From Klugiella xanthotipulae (GTDB lineage Bacteria; Actinomycetota; Actinomycetes; Actinomycetales; Microbacteriaceae): a stretch of DNA of 64,000 bases. The translations under genes and the position numbers were made by a program. This document shows, in pieces, positions 63,716-64,000 of this stretch (its first letter is position 1; the number at the start of each line of letters is the position of its first letter). The notes beneath the pieces were generated by a model. That model saw only the letters and a program-made list of their open reading frames with translations, made no database searches and had not been told where the DNA came from. Location: assembly GCF_006716695.1 (NCBI RefSeq), contig NZ_VFPN01000002.1, positions 372,001 through 436,000 of the forward strand, read 5' to 3'.

Positions 63716-64000
63716 GTGCACGACATACCCGGATAACGACGTGCGACCGCCGGAGCAGCAGTAGGTCCTTCTCCTGCGCACCGTATGATGCCACGATGAC
63801 TGGCCAGCCGCGTGACCTGTTCGAGGAGTGGTCTGCTCCTATCTGAGAGGGAACGCCCAAGGGTCTCGCCAGAGTTCCCGCATCACTCGATAACTCAAGC
63901 AGAATACGCCAGTAACCCGCACGATTAAACTCATCGACAGACACCGTCATCCGGCGCTCGAAGAGTCCTGTCTCAAGCCCGACAATAGGCCCCAGCGACA
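63684..64000 (-). CDS. Unrecognised ORF, cut by the right edge
   Basis: A reverse-strand frame remains open from the right edge to a stop at 63684, at least 105 codons with no internal stop. It contains GLETGLFERRMTVSVDEF and ends ALIRRLRGWLH. An internal ATG at 63950 is the last Met. I see no family motif. The wobble-position GC looks lower than in neighbouring genes. It may be the C-terminus of another glycan gene or a non-coding open frame; more sequence to the right would decide. Confidence 0.45.
   Translation of the reverse strand, partial: SLGPIVGLETGLFERRMTVSVDEFNRAGYWRILLELSSDAGTLARPLGVPSQIGADHSSNRSRGWPVIVASYGAQEKDLLLLRRSHVVIRVCRALIRRLRGWLH

Noticed and set aside
1-64000. CRISPR array, rRNA operon, prophage or integrase
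   Set aside because: No regularly spaced repeats, no rRNA-like stretches, and the only mobile gene is the IS transposase.

Overview
The window is chromosomal DNA from a high-GC Gram-positive actinobacterium, most likely of the family Microbacteriaceae. The evidence is the mycothiol gene mshD beside a GlnR-type regulator, a WhiB2-like regulator, DUF3499 and DUF5719 genes, many GTG starts, and surface-glycan genes without any mycolate genes. The genus is not assigned. The two ends cut through genes: a SenX3-like sensor kinase on the left and an unrecognised reverse-strand ORF on the right.

Region 1 (1-18.6 kb) is centred on phosphate and redox housekeeping. It holds the start of senX3, divergent phoU, gpmA, a FUSC membrane protein, ygfZ, a nitrobindin/FABP protein, two small membrane proteins, a GlnR-like response regulator overlapping mshD, ppk, a MutT1-type NUDIX/histidine-phosphatase protein, a 1281-residue wall-anchored surface protein, and pstSCAB. 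A PHO-box-like 11-nt direct repeat lies before pstS, in the region shared with the divergent surface-protein gene. A weaker one lies between senX3 and phoU. Phosphate uptake, its control and polyphosphate synthesis therefore sit together.

Region 2 (18.6-32.6 kb) contains a conserved hypothetical gene, tRNA-Lys(UUU), an intact IS1249/IS256-family insertion sequence with 26-bp terminal repeats and an 8-bp target duplication, an ABC exporter, a divergent SpoIIM/RDD membrane-protein pair, ahcY, DUF3499, a zincin-like protein without HExxH, DUF5719, a giant membrane glycosyltransferase and a whiB gene.

Region 3 (32.7-64 kb) is a large surface-polysaccharide locus that runs to the right edge. galE and manA supply sugar precursors. 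They are followed by two tandem O-antigen-ligase/polymerase-like proteins, more than ten glycosyltransferases (several with two or three catalytic modules), a Wzx-like flippase, a GT2-DUF2304-DUF2142 module that looks like a polyprenyl-phosphate-sugar branch-decoration system, a Wzm/Wzt ABC exporter whose ATPase has a C-terminal carbohydrate-binding-type domain, and a secreted protein with a lysozyme-like head and GWAFDP repeats. Flippase/ligase parts and ABC-exporter parts in one locus suggest either two separate glycans or one decorated glycan. This is the best candidate here for an undescribed system. Gene order and families are read from the sequence; substrates and the final structure are inference.
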